From JACDAN01 sp036380355 (lineage in GTDB: Bacteria > Actinomycetota > Thermoleophilia > Gaiellales > Gaiellaceae): a DNA stretch of 27,880 nucleotides. The stretch spans positions 1-27,880 of the forward strand of contig DASVEW010000087.1 in assembly GCA_036380355.1 (NCBI GenBank). Direction: 5' to 3'. The first letter of the stretch is position 1, and each line of letters begins with the position of its first letter. Below the pieces are notes generated by a model. It searched no databases. It saw only the letters and a list, made by a program, of their open reading frames with translations, and was not told the origin of the DNA. Position numbers and translations under genes: made by a program. Positions 1 to 8,067 of this stretch are shown in pieces.

Positions 1-167
1 ACGCCGCCGAGGTGGTGGCGGTGTCCTCGGCCGAGAAGCTCGGATCGGCGGGCCCCTACGTGGTCGCGCCGCTGGACGAGCTGACGCACCTCGTCACCGA
101 GCGCTCGGTACCGGGGGGCAAGCTCGCGCAGTACCGGGAGCTCGGCATCGAAGTGGTGCTCGCCTGA
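1..167 (+). CDS. DeoR-family transcriptional regulator, C-terminal end (partial)
   Basis: Only the last 54 codons are in the window, reading from base 3 to a TGA at 165-167. The peptide contains VSSAEKLGSAG followed by APLDELTHLVTE and ends in GIEVVLA. This matches the end of the DeoR/GlpR effector-binding domain, where a conserved 'D-S-S-K-x-G' stretch and 'PLDxIDxLVTD' precede the final strand. Known role of the family: helix-turn-helix repressors that sense phosphorylated sugars or related metabolites. The stop overlaps the ATG of the next gene by one base (TGATG), so the two are probably co-transcribed and the regulator may control the transporter-phosphatase that follows. The DNA-binding half lies off the left edge, so the ligand cannot be guessed. 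Confidence 0.72.
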   Translation, partial: AAEVVAVSSAEKLGSAGPYVVAPLDELTHLVTERSVPGGKLAQYRELGIEVVLA

Positions 168-1999
168 TGCGCTCCACGAGGGCCGCCATCACGCTCGTCT
201 TCCTCGCCGACGGCCTCCTCATCGGTTCCTGGGCGGCCAGGATTCCGGCGGTTCAACGCCAGAACGAGCTCACGAGCGGAGAGCTCGGGCTCGCGCTGTT
301 CGCCATGTCTCTCGGCGCGCTCCTCGCCATGCCGGCCGCCGGCCGGCTGTCCGAGCGAATCGGCAGCCGGTCGGTCACGATCGCTGCGCTGCTCGCGGGA
401 GGCGCCGCGCTCTTCCTCACCTCGGTCGCCGGCGGCCTGGGCGGGCTCAGCGCCGCGCTCTTCCTGTTCGGAGCCGGGTTCGGCGCGGTCAACGTGGCCG
501 CAAATGCGCAGGGACTTGCCCTCGAGCGGCTCGGCCTGCGCTCGATTCTCTCGTCGTTCCATGCGGCCTTCAGCTTCGGCGGCCTTGCCGGCGCCGGCCT
601 CGGCGCGCTCGCCGCCGCAGGCGGCATCGACCCGGTGGAGCACTTCGGCGCCACGGCCCTCGCGATCGGCCTGGCCGCGCTGATCGCGGGATCCCGGCTG
701 CTCCCGCCGGATGCCGACGATCGGGAGCCGACGCCGATCCTTGCGCGGCCGCAGCGGGCACTGATCCTCGTCGGCGCCGCGGCGTTCTTCACGCTCCTTG
801 CCGAGGGCGCGGCCGCCGACTGGAGCGCGGTGTACCTGTCCGACTCGCTCGGCGCCGGCGCGGCCGTCGCGGCGCTCGGCTACACGCTCTTCTCGCTTGC
901 CATGGCCGCAAGCCGCGTCTTCGGCGATCGCCTGAACGGCCTTCTCGGCCCGGTCGCGCTCGCCCGCGGCGGCGGGCTGCTGGCCGCATCCGCGCTCGCT
1001 CTGGCCCTCCTGAGTGGGTCGACGGCTACCGCACTCGTCGGGTTCGCGGCCATGGGCGCAGGGCTCGGCGTCGTCGTGCCCGTGCTGTTCCGCGCGGCCG
1101 GATCGACTCCCGGCATTTCTGCCGGCGCCGGCGTTGCGGTCGTGTCGACGATCGGCTGGATGGGATTCCTGGCCGGCCCGCCGGCGATCGGCGTCACGGC
1201 CGACGCGGTCGGCCTACGCGGTGCTCTCGCCATCGTCGTCGTCGCAACGCTGGGGCTTGCCGTCCTCGCCGGGAGCGCGAGCCCCAGGCGCGGCCGCGAG
1301 TTCCGCGGCCTGCTGTTCGAGCCCGGCGCCGTCCTGTCAGACATGGACGGCGTCCTCGTCGACTCGTGGACGGCGATCGAGCGGACGTGGAGGAGATTCG
1401 CGCAGCGCCACGGTCTGGATCCCGAGGTCGTCCTCGCCGCGAGCCACGGCCGGCCGACGATCGACGTGATCCGCGACGTCGCGCCGCATCTGGATGCGGA
1501 TGCCGAGGCCGCCGCAATCGACCGGGAGCAGATCCACGACGTGGACGGGCTCCGCGCGCTGCCGGGGGCGCGCGAGCTCGTGGACTCGGTGCCGGCTGGG
1601 AGGTTCGCGATCGTCACGTCTGCGTCGCGACGGCTGGCGGAGTCCCGGCTACGGGCTGCCGGGCTTCCGGTGCCGGACGTTCTCGTGACGGCGGACGAGG
1701 TCGAGAACGGCAAGCCCGACCCCGCCGGGTACCTCCGCGCTGCGAGCCTTCTCGGCGTCGATCCGGCTCACAGCATCGTGCTCGAGGATGCGCCGGCCGG
1801 AGTCGAGGCGGGCGTCGCCGCCGGGATGACGGTGGTCGGCGTGCTGACGACGAACTCCGAGTCGGCCCTCCGGAGCGCTCACAGCCGAGTCCCGGATCTC
1901 GCGGCCCTGCTGCCGGAGAGGAGCGCGGCCTCGGTCCTTCGGGATCGAAGACTCGGCGCCGCGACCGGGCGCCCGGCGCAGGCCGCTTGCGACGCCTGA
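167..1999 (+). CDS. MFS transporter fused to a HAD-family phosphatase
   Basis: One 610-aa frame holds two domains. Residues about 1-370 are a run of hydrophobic helices typical of a major facilitator, with the N-terminal signature GSWAARIPAVQ and GELGLALF seen in the YbjJ-like branch. Residues about 385-575 are a HAD-IA phosphatase: motif I DMDGVLVDS (nucleophile D392, general acid D394), motif II VTSAS, motif III lysine in GKPDP and motif IV VLEDAPAG are all present, so the enzyme should be active. In E. coli the homologous pieces are separate adjacent genes (ybjI, a HAD phosphatase, and ybjJ, an MFS protein), which supports a functional pairing. The ATG overlaps the TGA of the DeoR-like regulator. 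Inference: uptake or export of a small metabolite coupled to dephosphorylation at the cytoplasmic face; the substrate is unknown. No stop or obvious internal start separates the halves. Confidence 0.85.
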   Translation: MRSTRAAITLVFLADGLLIGSWAARIPAVQRQNELTSGELGLALFAMSLGALLAMPAAGRLSERIGSRSVTIAALLAGGAALFLTSVAGGLGGLSAALFLFGAGFGAVNVAANAQGLALERLGLRSILSSFHAAFSFGGLAGAGLGALAAAGGIDPVEHFGATALAIGLAALIAGSRLLPPDADDREPTPILARPQRALILVGAAAFFTLLAEGAAADWSAVYLSDSLGAGAAVAALGYTLFSLAMAASRVFGDRLNGLLGPVALARGGGLLAASALALALLSGSTATALVGFAAMGAGLGVVVPVLFRAAGSTPGISAGAGVAVVSTIGWMGFLAGPPAIGVTADAVGLRGALAIVVVATLGLAVLAGSASPRRGREFRGLLFEPGAVLSDMDGVLVDSWTAIERTWRRFAQRHGLDPEVVLAASHGRPTIDVIRDVAPHLDADAEAAAIDREQIHDVDGLRALPGARELVDSVPAGRFAIVTSASRRLAESRLRAAGLPVPDVLVTADEVENGKPDPAGYLRAASLLGVDPAHSIVLEDAPAGVEAGVAAGMTVVGVLTTNSESALRSAHSRVPDLAALLPERSAASVLRDRRLGAATGRPAQAACDA

Positions 2000-2020
2000 G
2001 CCTCTGGGGCGCGCCCCGGG

Positions 2021-2440
2021 ATGACTATCCTCGACGCCGTGGAGGCCCTACGGATTCACCATCTGGGAGTCGCCGTCGAGGACCTCGACGAGGCGGTCGG
2101 GACCTACGAGCGCCTGTTCGGCGGCCGGCTCGAGCACCGGGGGACGCTCGAGGATCAGGGCGTCGAAGCCGTGTCCATGCGCGTCGGCGACAGCCGCGTC
2201 GAGCTGATGAGCTCCCTCGGCGAGGAGACGCCTGTCGGCAAGTTCCTCGCCAACCGGGGGCCCGGCATGCATCACGTCGCCTACGAAGTCGAGGACCTCC
2301 CGGCGGCGCTGCGCGACCTCTCCGACCAGGGTGCCGAGCTCATCGACGAGGAGCCGCGCTCGGGCCTCTTCGGCCTCCAGGTCGCGTTCGTCCATCCCGA
2401 CGCCGTTCACGGCGTCCTTGCAGAATTGGTGACCGAATGA
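2021..2440 (+). CDS. mce: Methylmalonyl-CoA epimerase
   Basis: 139 aa, the normal size for this vicinal-oxygen-chelate enzyme, which interconverts (2S)- and (2R)-methylmalonyl-CoA in propionyl-CoA metabolism. Two beta-alpha-beta-beta-beta modules are visible: IHHLGVAVEDLDEAV at residues 12-26 and MHHVAYEVEDL at 83-93. Likely metal ligands are H14, H84 or H85, and E135 near the C-terminal LAELVTE, as in the Propionibacterium enzyme. The ATG at 2021 has no clear ribosome binding site; an in-frame GTG at 2039 would also give a usable protein. The stop overlaps the start of the next small gene (ATGA), so the two are translationally coupled. The mutase genes are not in the window. Confidence 0.92.
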   Translation: MTILDAVEALRIHHLGVAVEDLDEAVGTYERLFGGRLEHRGTLEDQGVEAVSMRVGDSRVELMSSLGEETPVGKFLANRGPGMHHVAYEVEDLPAALRDLSDQGAELIDEEPRSGLFGLQVAFVHPDAVHGVLAELVTE

Positions 2441-2667
2441 ACATCGAGGACAACGTCCGCATCGAGATCGGCTTCGACGGCACGCAGATCATGAGCGCGC
2501 TCGTCACGCCCGAGACGGCCGACCGGCTCGAGGAAGCGCTGAAGTCCGGGAGCAACGGGTCGGTCGTCCTCGATGCCGAGGACGGCCGCTACACGGTGCC
2601 CCTCGCGCGTGTGGTCTACCTCAAGCGCTTCGCGCGCGAAGGCCGCCTGGGCTTCGGAAACGTTTAG
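2437..2667 (+). CDS. Small DUF3107-like protein
   Basis: 76 aa, starting at the ATG that overlaps the epimerase stop by 4 nt. The order of elements, an N-terminal strand (VRIEIGF), a helix with TADRLEEAL, then VVLDAEDGRYTVPLARVVYLKRF, resembles the small actinobacterial DUF3107 proteins, which end in a similar 'vPaakIaYVE' strand. It carries no signal peptide or membrane segment and is presumably cytosolic. The DUF assignment rests on pattern only and the function of that family is not established. It is followed directly by a GC-rich hairpin. Confidence 0.62.
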   Translation: MNIEDNVRIEIGFDGTQIMSALVTPETADRLEEALKSGSNGSVVLDAEDGRYTVPLARVVYLKRFAREGRLGFGNV

Positions 2668-2686
2668 CCCGGGAGGCCCCCCGGGC
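2667..2686 (+). terminator. GC hairpin after the DUF3107-like gene
   Basis: The inverted repeat GCCCGGG (2667-2673) / CCCGGGC (2680-2686) has a 6-nt loop and begins on the last base of the TAG stop. No T-tract follows, so it may be only a weak terminator or may attenuate read-through into the sigma factor gene. Confidence 0.35.
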
Positions 2687-2699
2687 ATTCCTCTTGGGG

Positions 2700-3284
2700 G
2701 TGGGCGACGATGTCGTCACCAGTCAATCGGGCAGGCGCGCGGCAGACGAGAACGGTCGGATACGCGGCCTGGTCGAGCGTGCCCAGCGCGGCGACCGCTC
2801 GGCGCTGGAAGACCTGTACCTGATCCACTTCGACCGGATCTACAGCTACCTCCACATGAGCGTCGGCAGCCGGCACGACGCCGAGGACCTGACGACGCAG
2901 ACGTTCGTGAAGATGCTGGAGTCGATCGGGCGCTTCCGCTGGCGGTCGGCACCTTTCTCGGCCTGGCTGTTCCGCATCGCGCACAACCTCGCGATGGACC
3001 ACTTCCGGGCGCGCCGCCGCTGGCAGCCGGAGGAGGAGGTCCCGGAAGCCGCCGGGTCCGAGGAGACGTCGGCGGAGGAGCAGGCGCTCGCCTCGCTCGG
3101 CGACGCCAGCCTGATGGCTCTGATCGCGCGCCTGTCCCCCGAGCAGCGCCAGGTGCTCACGCTGAAGTTCGTCTTCCGCTTCTCGAACGGCGAGGCAGCG
3201 ACGATCCTCGGGAAGACCGAGGGCGCGGTGAAGTCGCTCCAGCACCGCGCGCTGAGCTCGCTGCAAAAGCACGTCACGCGCTAG
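2700..3284 (+). CDS. ECF-type RNA polymerase sigma factor
   Basis: About 194 aa. Sigma region 2 is clear: LEDLYLIHFDRIYSYL, then DAEDLTTQTFVKML and FSAWLFRIAHNLAMDHFR, the core-binding and -10-recognition part. Region 4 follows after a 40-residue acidic linker (EEEVPEAAGSEE): LSPEQRQVLTLKFVF, then GEAATILGKTEGAVKSLQHRAL, the helix-turn-helix that reads the -35 element. I chose the GTG at 2700, preceded by a G-run; a TTG at 2694 is in frame and equally lacks a good ribosome binding site. No anti-sigma factor gene is adjacent. The neighbour 9 nt downstream is the YchF-like protein, an unusual partner. The acidic linker without an anti-sigma partner leaves open how activity is controlled. Confidence 0.88.
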   Translation: MGDDVVTSQSGRRAADENGRIRGLVERAQRGDRSALEDLYLIHFDRIYSYLHMSVGSRHDAEDLTTQTFVKMLESIGRFRWRSAPFSAWLFRIAHNLAMDHFRARRRWQPEEEVPEAAGSEETSAEEQALASLGDASLMALIARLSPEQRQVLTLKFVFRFSNGEAATILGKTEGAVKSLQHRALSSLQKHVTR

Positions 3285-3293
3285 AACCTCTAC

Positions 3294-4196
3294 ATGACGC
3301 TGGACGTGGGGATCGTCGGCCCGCCGGGGTCCGGCAAGACGACGCTGTTCACCGCTATGACCGGCGTGCGGCCCGAGGGCTACGGGACGCCGCACGTCGG
3401 CGTGGCGCCCATCGCGGACGAGCGGCTGCAACAGGTCGCCGCGGTGGTGGGCTCCGCGAAGCAGACGCCGGCGACGATCCGGCTGATCGACGTTCCGGGG
3501 ACGGCGGCGGCGCAGCTCGGCGGGGTCCGGCGTGCGGACGCCCTGCTCGCCGTGGTGCGCGACTCCGGGGAGCTGCCGTCGCTCGAGCTCGAGCTGCTCG
3601 TTGCCGACCGCGACCACGTCGAGCGCCGCCTGGAGCGGGTTCGGAAGGACGCGAAGTCCGGCGACCCGAGCCTCCGGGCGGAGGTCGAGCTTCTCGAGCG
3701 CCTGATCGCCCACATCGACGACGAGCGTCAGCTGCGGGACTGGCCCGGCGAGCTGCCCCCGGAGCTCGAGCCGCTGACGACCTTGCCGCTGATCCCGATC
3801 GTGAACGGCCCGGAGGGCACGGACCTGGCACTCGAGGCCGAGCTGCGCGACCTTCCTCCGGAGGAGGCGGCGCAGTTCCGGGACGGGGCGCCGTCGGCGC
3901 TCGAGGACGTCGTCCGCCGCCTCGCGGCGGCTCTCGACCTCGTCACCTTCTTCACGGCGAACGAGAACGAGGCGCACGCGTGGACGCTGAGGCGCGGGCA
4001 GACCGCGCTCGACGCGGCGGCGTCCATCCACTCGGACATGGCGCGCGGCTTCATCCGCTGCGAGGTGGTCCCGTGGGACGCTCTCGTCGAGTCCGGCTCA
4101 CACGCCGAAGCAGCGCGGCGCGGGCTGCAACGCCTCGAGGGAAAGGGGTACGTTGTCGCGGACGGCGACGTCCTCAACATCCGCTTCAACGTCTGA
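3294..4196 (+). CDS. Compact YchF/Obg-like P-loop protein with C-terminal TGS (DUF933) domain
   Basis: 300 aa against about 360 for normal YchF/OLA1. The P-loop GPPGSGKTT (residues 9-17) and a G3-like DVPG are present. The middle helical segment (ELELLVADRDHVERRLERV ... KSGDPSLRAEVELLERL) matches the YchF coiled region. The C-terminus (LVTFFTANENEAHAWTLRRG ... MARGFIRCEVV ... KGYVVADGDVLNIRFNV) is a textbook YchF TGS domain. What is missing is the glycine-rich stretch after G3 (KGASKGEGLGN in normal YchF), and the nucleotide-base motif has become VNGPEG. So the architecture is kept but switch II is shortened. YchF proteins bind ATP/GTP and ribosomes; whether this one hydrolyses nucleotide is uncertain. 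It starts 9 nt after the sigma factor stop, probably in the same transcript. Confidence 0.82.
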   Translation: MTLDVGIVGPPGSGKTTLFTAMTGVRPEGYGTPHVGVAPIADERLQQVAAVVGSAKQTPATIRLIDVPGTAAAQLGGVRRADALLAVVRDSGELPSLELELLVADRDHVERRLERVRKDAKSGDPSLRAEVELLERLIAHIDDERQLRDWPGELPPELEPLTTLPLIPIVNGPEGTDLALEAELRDLPPEEAAQFRDGAPSALEDVVRRLAAALDLVTFFTANENEAHAWTLRRGQTALDAAASIHSDMARGFIRCEVVPWDALVESGSHAEAARRGLQRLEGKGYVVADGDVLNIRFNV

Positions 4197-4237
4197 ACAG
4201 TAAGCCCGCTTAACGCAACGTCAATGGACCCTGAACC

Positions 4238-4243
4238 TATATT
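4238..4243 (+). promoter_or_regulatory. Putative -10 box (TATATT) of the moxR operon
   Basis: TATATT lies 9 nt before the ATG of moxR, in a 56-nt spacer that is AT-rich compared with its surroundings. No Shine-Dalgarno sequence lies between it and the ATG. With this spacing transcription would begin at or a few bases before the start codon, giving a leaderless or near-leaderless mRNA. No convincing -35 is seen. Confidence 0.4.
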
Positions 4244-4252
4244 GATTCGCCG

Positions 4253-5299
4253 ATGAGCAGCTTCGAGCCCGAGCGGCGGCGGGACGACGAGCGGCTGCAA
4301 CGCGCCGTGAATGTCGCGAACAGGCTGCTCGAGAACGTCGACAAAGTGGTACGCGGCAAGCACGAGGAGATCAGGCTCGTCCTCGCCGCGCTCGCCTGCC
4401 GGGGACACGTCCTCCTGGAGGACGTCCCGGGGACGGCGAAGACGGTGCTCGCCCGCGCCCTTGCGCAGAGCATCGAGGGGGCGACGCCGTCGCGGATCCA
4501 GTGCACGCCCGACCTCCAGCCGACGGACGTCACCGGCCTCTCGGTCTACAACCAGCGCGAGCGGGACTTCGAGTTCCGCCCCGGGCCGATCTTCGCGAAC
4601 GTCGTCCTCGTCGACGAGATCAACCGCGCGATGCCGAAGACGCAGTCGTCGCTGCTCGAGGCCATGGCCGAGACGCAGGTGACCGTCGACGGCGTCACGC
4701 GCGAGCTGCCCCAGCCGTTTCTCGTTCTCGCCACCCAGAACCCCATCGAGCTCGAGGGAACCTTCCCGCTGCCCGAGGCCCAGCTCGACCGGTTCTTCCT
4801 CAAGACGGCGCTCGGCTATCCGGAGACGGATCAGGAGCTGCAGATCGTCCGCGACCAGCGGCACGGCCATCCGCTCGGGGACCTCGGGCCGGTGGTCTCG
4901 CTCGAAGAGGTCGCGGAGCTTCACCACGTGAGCGAAGAGGTCTACGTCGACGAGCTGCTGCAGCGCTGGATGATCGAGCTCGTGCGGTCGACCCGGGAGC
5001 TCGAGACCGTCGCGATCGGCGCGTCGGTGCGCGGCAGCCTCGCGCTCGAGCGCGCGGCTCGCGCCTGGGCGCTGCTCCACGACCGGGACTACGTCGTCCC
5101 CGAGGACGTCGAGGAGCTCTTCCTGCCGGTCATCGGGCACCGGATCCTCTTCACGCCGACCTTCCTCGTCGAGATCCGGAAGCACGGCCGCAAGCAGGCG
5201 TCCGCCCGGTTCGTCGAGCAGTGCTTCGAGGTGGCCCCGCGGCCCGAGGCCGCACTCAGCGGCGAGGTCCTTCCGATCGCCGGTGAGCGAGGCGACTGA
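4253..5299 (+). CDS. moxR: MoxR-family AAA+ ATPase
   Basis: 348 aa. Walker A is EDVPGTAKT (56-64, with alanine where a glycine is usual), Walker B is VVLVDEINRA (D121, E122), the sensor-1 region is VLATQNPIELEGTFPLPEAQLDRF, and the C-terminal lid domain ends near residue 345. This is the standard MoxR pattern. Family members act as chaperone-like ATPases working with DUF58 and von Willebrand A proteins to mature or insert cofactors or to remodel membrane complexes. It is the first gene of a six-gene operon with overlapping junctions; the DUF58 gene starts 17 nt before its end. The client of this system is not evident from the neighbours. Confidence 0.95.
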   Translation: MSSFEPERRRDDERLQRAVNVANRLLENVDKVVRGKHEEIRLVLAALACRGHVLLEDVPGTAKTVLARALAQSIEGATPSRIQCTPDLQPTDVTGLSVYNQRERDFEFRPGPIFANVVLVDEINRAMPKTQSSLLEAMAETQVTVDGVTRELPQPFLVLATQNPIELEGTFPLPEAQLDRFFLKTALGYPETDQELQIVRDQRHGHPLGDLGPVVSLEEVAELHHVSEEVYVDELLQRWMIELVRSTRELETVAIGASVRGSLALERAARAWALLHDRDYVVPEDVEELFLPVIGHRILFTPTFLVEIRKHGRKQASARFVEQCFEVAPRPEAALSGEVLPIAGERGD

Positions 5300-6239
5300 T
5301 CTCACCTTCCCGCTCGTCCCGCGCCGGCGGCTGATCGGCCTTGCCTTCGGCGCCGTGCACAGCGTGCGGCGCGGAACCGGCTCCGACGTCGCGAGCTCGC
5401 GTCCGTACCAGCCGGGGGACGACGTCGACACGATCGACTGGGCCGCCTCCGCCCGGCTCTCCTCCGCCCGCGGCAGCGACGAGTTCGTCGTCCGGGAGCG
5501 CTACGCAGAGGAGGCGCCGCGGGTCGTGATCGTCGCCGACCGCCGGCCGGCCATGAGCCTCTACCCGGCCGACATGCCCTGGCTGTCGAAGCCCGACGCG
5601 ATGGTCGCCGCGGGCATGCTGATCGCCGACAGCGCGGCCAAGGCGCGCGGGCTGATCGGCTACCTGGACTACGCGAGCGCGCAGGCCGCGAACGGCGAGG
5701 AGGGCGTGGAGGTGCCGTTCTGGCGGCCTCCGCACGCGCAGGCCGACTTCTGGCGCGTGAAGGAGTCGCATCTTCACTACCCGCTCTACGGCGCGCCGGA
5801 GGACACGCTGGAGCTGGCGTTCGCCCACCTGGCGCCGATGCGCCGCTCGCTGCCGGCGGGCACGTTCGTCTTCGTCCTCTCCGACTTCCTCTCGCCTCCC
5901 AGCGAGGCGGCCTGGGCGTGGATCGTCGAGTTGCCCTGGGAGCTGGTTCCCGTCGTCATCCAGGACCCGGTCTGGGAGCAGAGCTTCCCGGACGTCTCGT
6001 CAGTCGTCGTGCCGCTCGTCGATCCGCCCACCGGCAAGCTGAAGCTCGTCCGCCTGAGCCGGCGGGAGGCTCGCGACCGGCGCCAGGCGAACGAGGCGCG
6101 CCTGGCCGAGACGCTCACCTTCCTCGAAGGGCTGGGGCTCGACCCTGTGCTCGTCTCCACGAGCGATCCGGAGGAGATCTACACGCGCTTCCTCGAATGG
6201 GCCGCGCTCCGGCAGGAGGGGGTGCGGGACTCGTGGTGA
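5283..6239 (+). CDS. DUF58 domain protein (MoxR partner)
   Basis: 318 aa from a GTG that overlaps moxR by 17 nt. The DUF58 hallmark RPYQPGDDVDTIDWAASAR sits at residues 40-58, followed by a vWA-like fold with VVIVADRRPAM and FVFVLSDFLSP. There is no transmembrane segment before the motif, unlike many DUF58 proteins that have two N-terminal helices, so this one is probably cytosolic or peripherally bound. In the family, DUF58 proteins pair with MoxR ATPases and are thought to link them to membrane vWA proteins. Its stop overlaps the next start. Confidence 0.9.
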   Translation: MSEATDLTFPLVPRRRLIGLAFGAVHSVRRGTGSDVASSRPYQPGDDVDTIDWAASARLSSARGSDEFVVRERYAEEAPRVVIVADRRPAMSLYPADMPWLSKPDAMVAAGMLIADSAAKARGLIGYLDYASAQAANGEEGVEVPFWRPPHAQADFWRVKESHLHYPLYGAPEDTLELAFAHLAPMRRSLPAGTFVFVLSDFLSPPSEAAWAWIVELPWELVPVVIQDPVWEQSFPDVSSVVVPLVDPPTGKLKLVRLSRREARDRRQANEARLAETLTFLEGLGLDPVLVSTSDPEEIYTRFLEWAALRQEGVRDSW

Positions 6240-7150
6240 CCGCGCGGAGGCTCTTCGCCGCCGGTGCGGTCGCGGCCGTCGTGCTCGCCGGGCTCGTCGG
6301 TTTCGTCGCCTGGAGGGCGTGGGACGGCGGCGGCGGGCCGGGCGTCGGCGACGAGCCGATCGTCGGCAGCGCCTTCCTCGAGCCGGAGCAGCATCTCTTC
6401 GGCGACGCGGTGCGGGCCCGGGTCGAGGTGATCGTGGACGCCGACCGGATCGACCCGGACAGCGTCGAGGTCGGCGCCAACTTCGAGCCCTACCGGGAGC
6501 TCCGTCCCGTCGAGCGAACCAGGAGCGACAGCGGCTCGACCACCCGGCTTCGGTACGACTATCTCGTCGGCTGCCTGACCGCCGCCTGCCTCCCCAAGGG
6601 CTCGGGCCGGGTCGAGCTCGGCGGTGTCGCCGTCAACTACACGCGCCGGAGGTCCCCCGTCGCCGACGCGGCGACGATCTCGTGGGTGCCGATCCGGGCG
6701 GCCGGCAGGATCGACCCGAACGAGCTCGAGCAAGCCGCCCTCCGCTCGGACCTGAGGAACCTGCCGCCGGCCTCCTACAGCGTCTCGCCGCGGGCGGTCG
6801 AGCTGGTCGCGCTCGTGCTGGCCGTGCTGTTCGCCTTCGGCGCAGCGATCCTCGTCCTGAGGCTCCTGCCGCTCGACCGGCTGGCCGCGCGGCTCGGAGC
6901 ACGGTTCGTCGACAAGCGCTCCTCGCTGGAGCAGGCGCTCGCACTCGTCCGCGACTCGTCGGCGTCCGGCTCGACGGAGGAGGGACGCCGAGCGCTGGAA
7001 CGACTGGCCGTCGAGCTCCGCCGGTCGAGCAACCCGGCGCTGGCCGAGGCTGCGAGCCGTCTCGCCTGGTCCCAGGACCAGCCGCGGCCGACCGGGGTCG
7101 GCTCGCTGTCCGAGGACGTGGAGCGCGTGATCTCGGAGAACGGGCGCTGA
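6233..7150 (+). CDS. Two-TM membrane protein of the MoxR/vWA operon (BatD position)
   Basis: About 305 aa. I start at the GTG at 6233, which has an AGGAGGGGG ribosome binding site at 6214-6222; the frame remains open upstream inside the DUF58 gene but that part is a shadow. Visible parts: signal anchor (residues about 7-27), a 160-residue extracytoplasmic beta-rich domain (VIVDADRIDPDSVEVGANF ... VELGGVAVNYT) with a CLTAAC cysteine pair, a second helix at about 189-212 (LVALVLAVLFAFGAAILVL), and a helical cytosolic tail. The layout (extracytoplasmic beta domain, one helix, short cytosolic tail) and operon place recall BatD of Bacteroides and Leptospira, but I see no sequence motif that proves it. 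It overlaps both neighbours. Confidence 0.75.
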   Translation: MVTARRLFAAGAVAAVVLAGLVGFVAWRAWDGGGGPGVGDEPIVGSAFLEPEQHLFGDAVRARVEVIVDADRIDPDSVEVGANFEPYRELRPVERTRSDSGSTTRLRYDYLVGCLTAACLPKGSGRVELGGVAVNYTRRRSPVADAATISWVPIRAAGRIDPNELEQAALRSDLRNLPPASYSVSPRAVELVALVLAVLFAFGAAILVLRLLPLDRLAARLGARFVDKRSSLEQALALVRDSSASGSTEEGRRALERLAVELRRSSNPALAEAASRLAWSQDQPRPTGVGSLSEDVERVISENGR

Positions 7151-8067
7151 TGCGGAAGCAGGGCATCCCGCTCTTCGACGTCCGGAACCTGACGGAGCCG
7201 GTGCGACGCACTGCCGTGGTGAGGTGGGCGCTCGCCGCGGCGCTCGTCGGCACGCTGCTGTTCGCGGCCTGGCTCTCACGGGATCCCGGTGCCTCCGCCG
7301 TCCGCATCGCGCAGGGGGGGCGCAGCGGCGTCGTCGTCCTCGACATGTCGGCGAGCATCGGCAGCGCGCGCAGCCGGCTCACCGAGCCGTTCCAGTACCT
7401 CGCGGACACGAACCAGGACTTCGGCCTCGTCCTCTTCTCGAGCGTCGCCTACGAGGCGATGCCGCCCGGCACGGCCGCGCCCGAGCTTCGGGGGTTCCTA
7501 CGGGCGCTGGCGCCGTTCCCGAACGTCTGCATCGAACCAGAGCGCACTCCCTGCCCCTCGGGCCAGCGGCGCGTCGATCCCGAGTCGGCCGAGGCGGAAC
7601 GGATCCGCGGCGCGCGGGTCACGCCCTGGTCGGAGAACTTCCGCGGCGGGACGAAGATCTCGACGGGCCTCCAGCTCGCGCGCCACATGCTCGTCCGCCA
7701 CGGGCAGGAGGAGCGCGGCGCGCTGCTGATCAGCGACCTCGACGACTCGCTCCTCGACATCCCGGCACTCACTCGCGAGCTGATCACGTACAAGCAGGAG
7801 GGCATCCCCCTGCACCTCGTGGCCATGGCGCCGTTCGACGAGGACCGCTTCTTCTTCGAGCGGCTGGTGGGGAAGGAGGCGTTCGTCGACCGGGCGAACC
7901 TGGCGCCGCCGCGGCTCGTCGACGAGCGGCGGCGCGCGGAGCGCGCGGGAGTTCCCGCCGGCCTGGCCGGGCTGGCGCTGCTCCTGCTGATGCTCCTCGC
8001 CGCCAACGAGCACTTCTGCGGCCGCCTCGCGTGGCGCCCCGTACGGCCGAAGGAGGACGGGGAGTGA
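7150..8067 (+). CDS. Membrane-anchored von Willebrand factor A protein
   Basis: 305 aa; the ATG shares one base with the preceding TGA. A helix at residues 24-42 is followed by a vWA domain with the metal-ion-dependent adhesion motif D65-M-S67-A-S69 and a second acidic site in LLISDLDDS. A second membrane helix lies near 268-284, so the vWA domain should face outside. Between the early strands and the later half is an insertion with C127 and C135 (NVCIEPERTPCPSG), which could form a disulfide in that compartment. Family knowledge: such BatA/BatB-like proteins sit with MoxR and DUF58. The downstream gene overlaps by 4 nt (GTGA). Confidence 0.86.
   Translation: MRKQGIPLFDVRNLTEPVRRTAVVRWALAAALVGTLLFAAWLSRDPGASAVRIAQGGRSGVVVLDMSASIGSARSRLTEPFQYLADTNQDFGLVLFSSVAYEAMPPGTAAPELRGFLRALAPFPNVCIEPERTPCPSGQRRVDPESAEAERIRGARVTPWSENFRGGTKISTGLQLARHMLVRHGQEERGALLISDLDDSLLDIPALTRELITYKQEGIPLHLVAMAPFDEDRFFFERLVGKEAFVDRANLAPPRLVDERRRAERAGVPAGLAGLALLLLMLLAANEHFCGRLAWRPVRPKEDGE

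Noticed and set aside
3728..5431. Long open frame (567 codons) on the minus strand across ychF-like, moxR and DUF58
   Set aside because: It is the antisense shadow of GC-rich coding sequence. The opposite strand encodes three recognisable families over the same region, and the shadow translation is Arg/Glu/Leu-rich without any motif.
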